From the NCBI GenBank assembly GCA_025935435.1, contig JAICVH010000198.1, positions 1 to 5,476 on the forward strand: a stretch of DNA of 5,476 nucleotides, read 5' to 3'. The position numbers and the translations under genes are program-made. The notes beneath the pieces are model-generated. The model was given only the letters and a program-made list of their open reading frames with translations. It was not told the origin of the DNA and did not search any database. This DNA comes from Burkholderiales bacterium. GTDB lineage: Bacteria; Pseudomonadota; Gammaproteobacteria; Burkholderiales; Casimicrobiaceae. Within the stretch, counting starts at the first letter, position 1; each line of letters begins with the position of its first letter. Shown one piece after another: positions 5,262-5,476 of this stretch.

Positions 5262-5476
5262 ATGGCGGATATTTCCGCGAGCACGGTGATGGAACTGCGC
5301 CAGCGCACCGGACTCGGCATGATGGAATGCAAGAAGGCGCTGACCGAGGCCGAAGGTGACCTCGCGAAGGCCGAGGAGCTACTGCGCATCCGCAGCGGCG
5401 CCAAGGCGAGCAAGGCCGCAAGCAGGGTGGCTGCGGAAGGCGTGATCGGCCTCTTCGTTGCGGCCGACGCGAAGAC
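5262..5476 (+). CDS. tsf: Elongation factor Ts, N-terminal fragment
   Basis: EF-Ts is the guanine-nucleotide exchange factor that releases GDP from EF-Tu during translation elongation. The frame opens with ATG 5262 and runs off the window after 71 complete codons, out of roughly 290 expected, so only the N-terminal UBA-like domain and the beginning of the core are present. It starts MADISASTVMELRQRTGLGM. The family signature TGLGMMECKKAL is at 16-27; it contacts the EF-Tu G domain in the known complex. EGDLAKAEELLR follows at 31-42, then KASKAASRVAAEGVIG at 48-63. The KASKAASR stretch is the betaproteobacterial version of the domain junction. It is the second gene of the rpsB-tsf operon, with no promoter visible in the 133-bp spacer, so it probably depends on rpsB transcription. 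Confidence 0.98.
   Translation, partial: MADISASTVMELRQRTGLGMMECKKALTEAEGDLAKAEELLRIRSGAKASKAASRVAAEGVIGLFVAADAK

Noticed and set aside
1..5476. A defence system, mobile element, CRISPR array or novel gene cluster
   Set aside because: All seven genes belong to known core or widespread families with intact motifs. There are no direct-repeat arrays, transposase motifs, tRNA-adjacent attachment sites or AT-rich islands.

Overview
The window looks like ordinary core chromosome of a GC-rich betaproteobacterium. Most ORFs are G/C at third positions. The GuaA C-terminus, the S2 and EF-Ts sequences and the rpsB-tsf order all resemble Betaproteobacteria. I would not name a genus. The middle of S2 looks more like non-Burkholderiaceae betaproteobacteria (Rhodocyclales/Nitrosomonadales-like) than classical Burkholderia, but this is judged from memory, not from a search. 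I see no insertion sequence, phage gene, CRISPR array, tRNA or rRNA, and no obvious compositional island.

Layout. (1) Positions 1-2216, plus strand: a tight run of overlapping genes. It holds the 3' end of guaA (GMP synthase), tadA (tRNA adenosine deaminase), an ldcA-type murein L,D-carboxypeptidase and a GNAT acetyltransferase of the ElaA/YjcF type. Each start overlaps the previous stop, so translation is probably coupled. (2) Positions 2224-4088, minus strand: ygfZ (folate-dependent Fe-S protein) followed 56 bp downstream by an NRDE/TANGO2-family protein. This pair converges on the GNAT gene with only 7 bp between the stop codons. (3) Positions 4089-4384: a 296-bp divergent intergenic region. 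It holds a 7-bp inverted repeat, an extended -10 promoter (TGCTAGAAT) directed at rpsB, and a leader of about 230 nt with several stem-forming repeats. (4) Positions 4385-5476, plus strand: complete rpsB (ribosomal protein S2), a 133-bp spacer with three consecutive predicted stem-loops, and the first 71 codons of tsf (EF-Ts), cut by the window edge.

Functionally these are housekeeping genes: GMP synthesis, wobble-inosine formation, peptidoglycan recycling, Fe-S/heme-linked maintenance, and translation initiation and elongation. No gene here suggests a new system. The most interesting material is non-coding. The last 90 nt of the rpsB leader contain two perfect 8-bp complementarities in A-B-A'-B' order, which is a possible pseudoknot. 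It ends two bases before the Shine-Dalgarno sequence, where S2 autoregulation would be expected to act. The multi-hairpin rpsB-tsf spacer is second. Both are inferences from base complementarity only.
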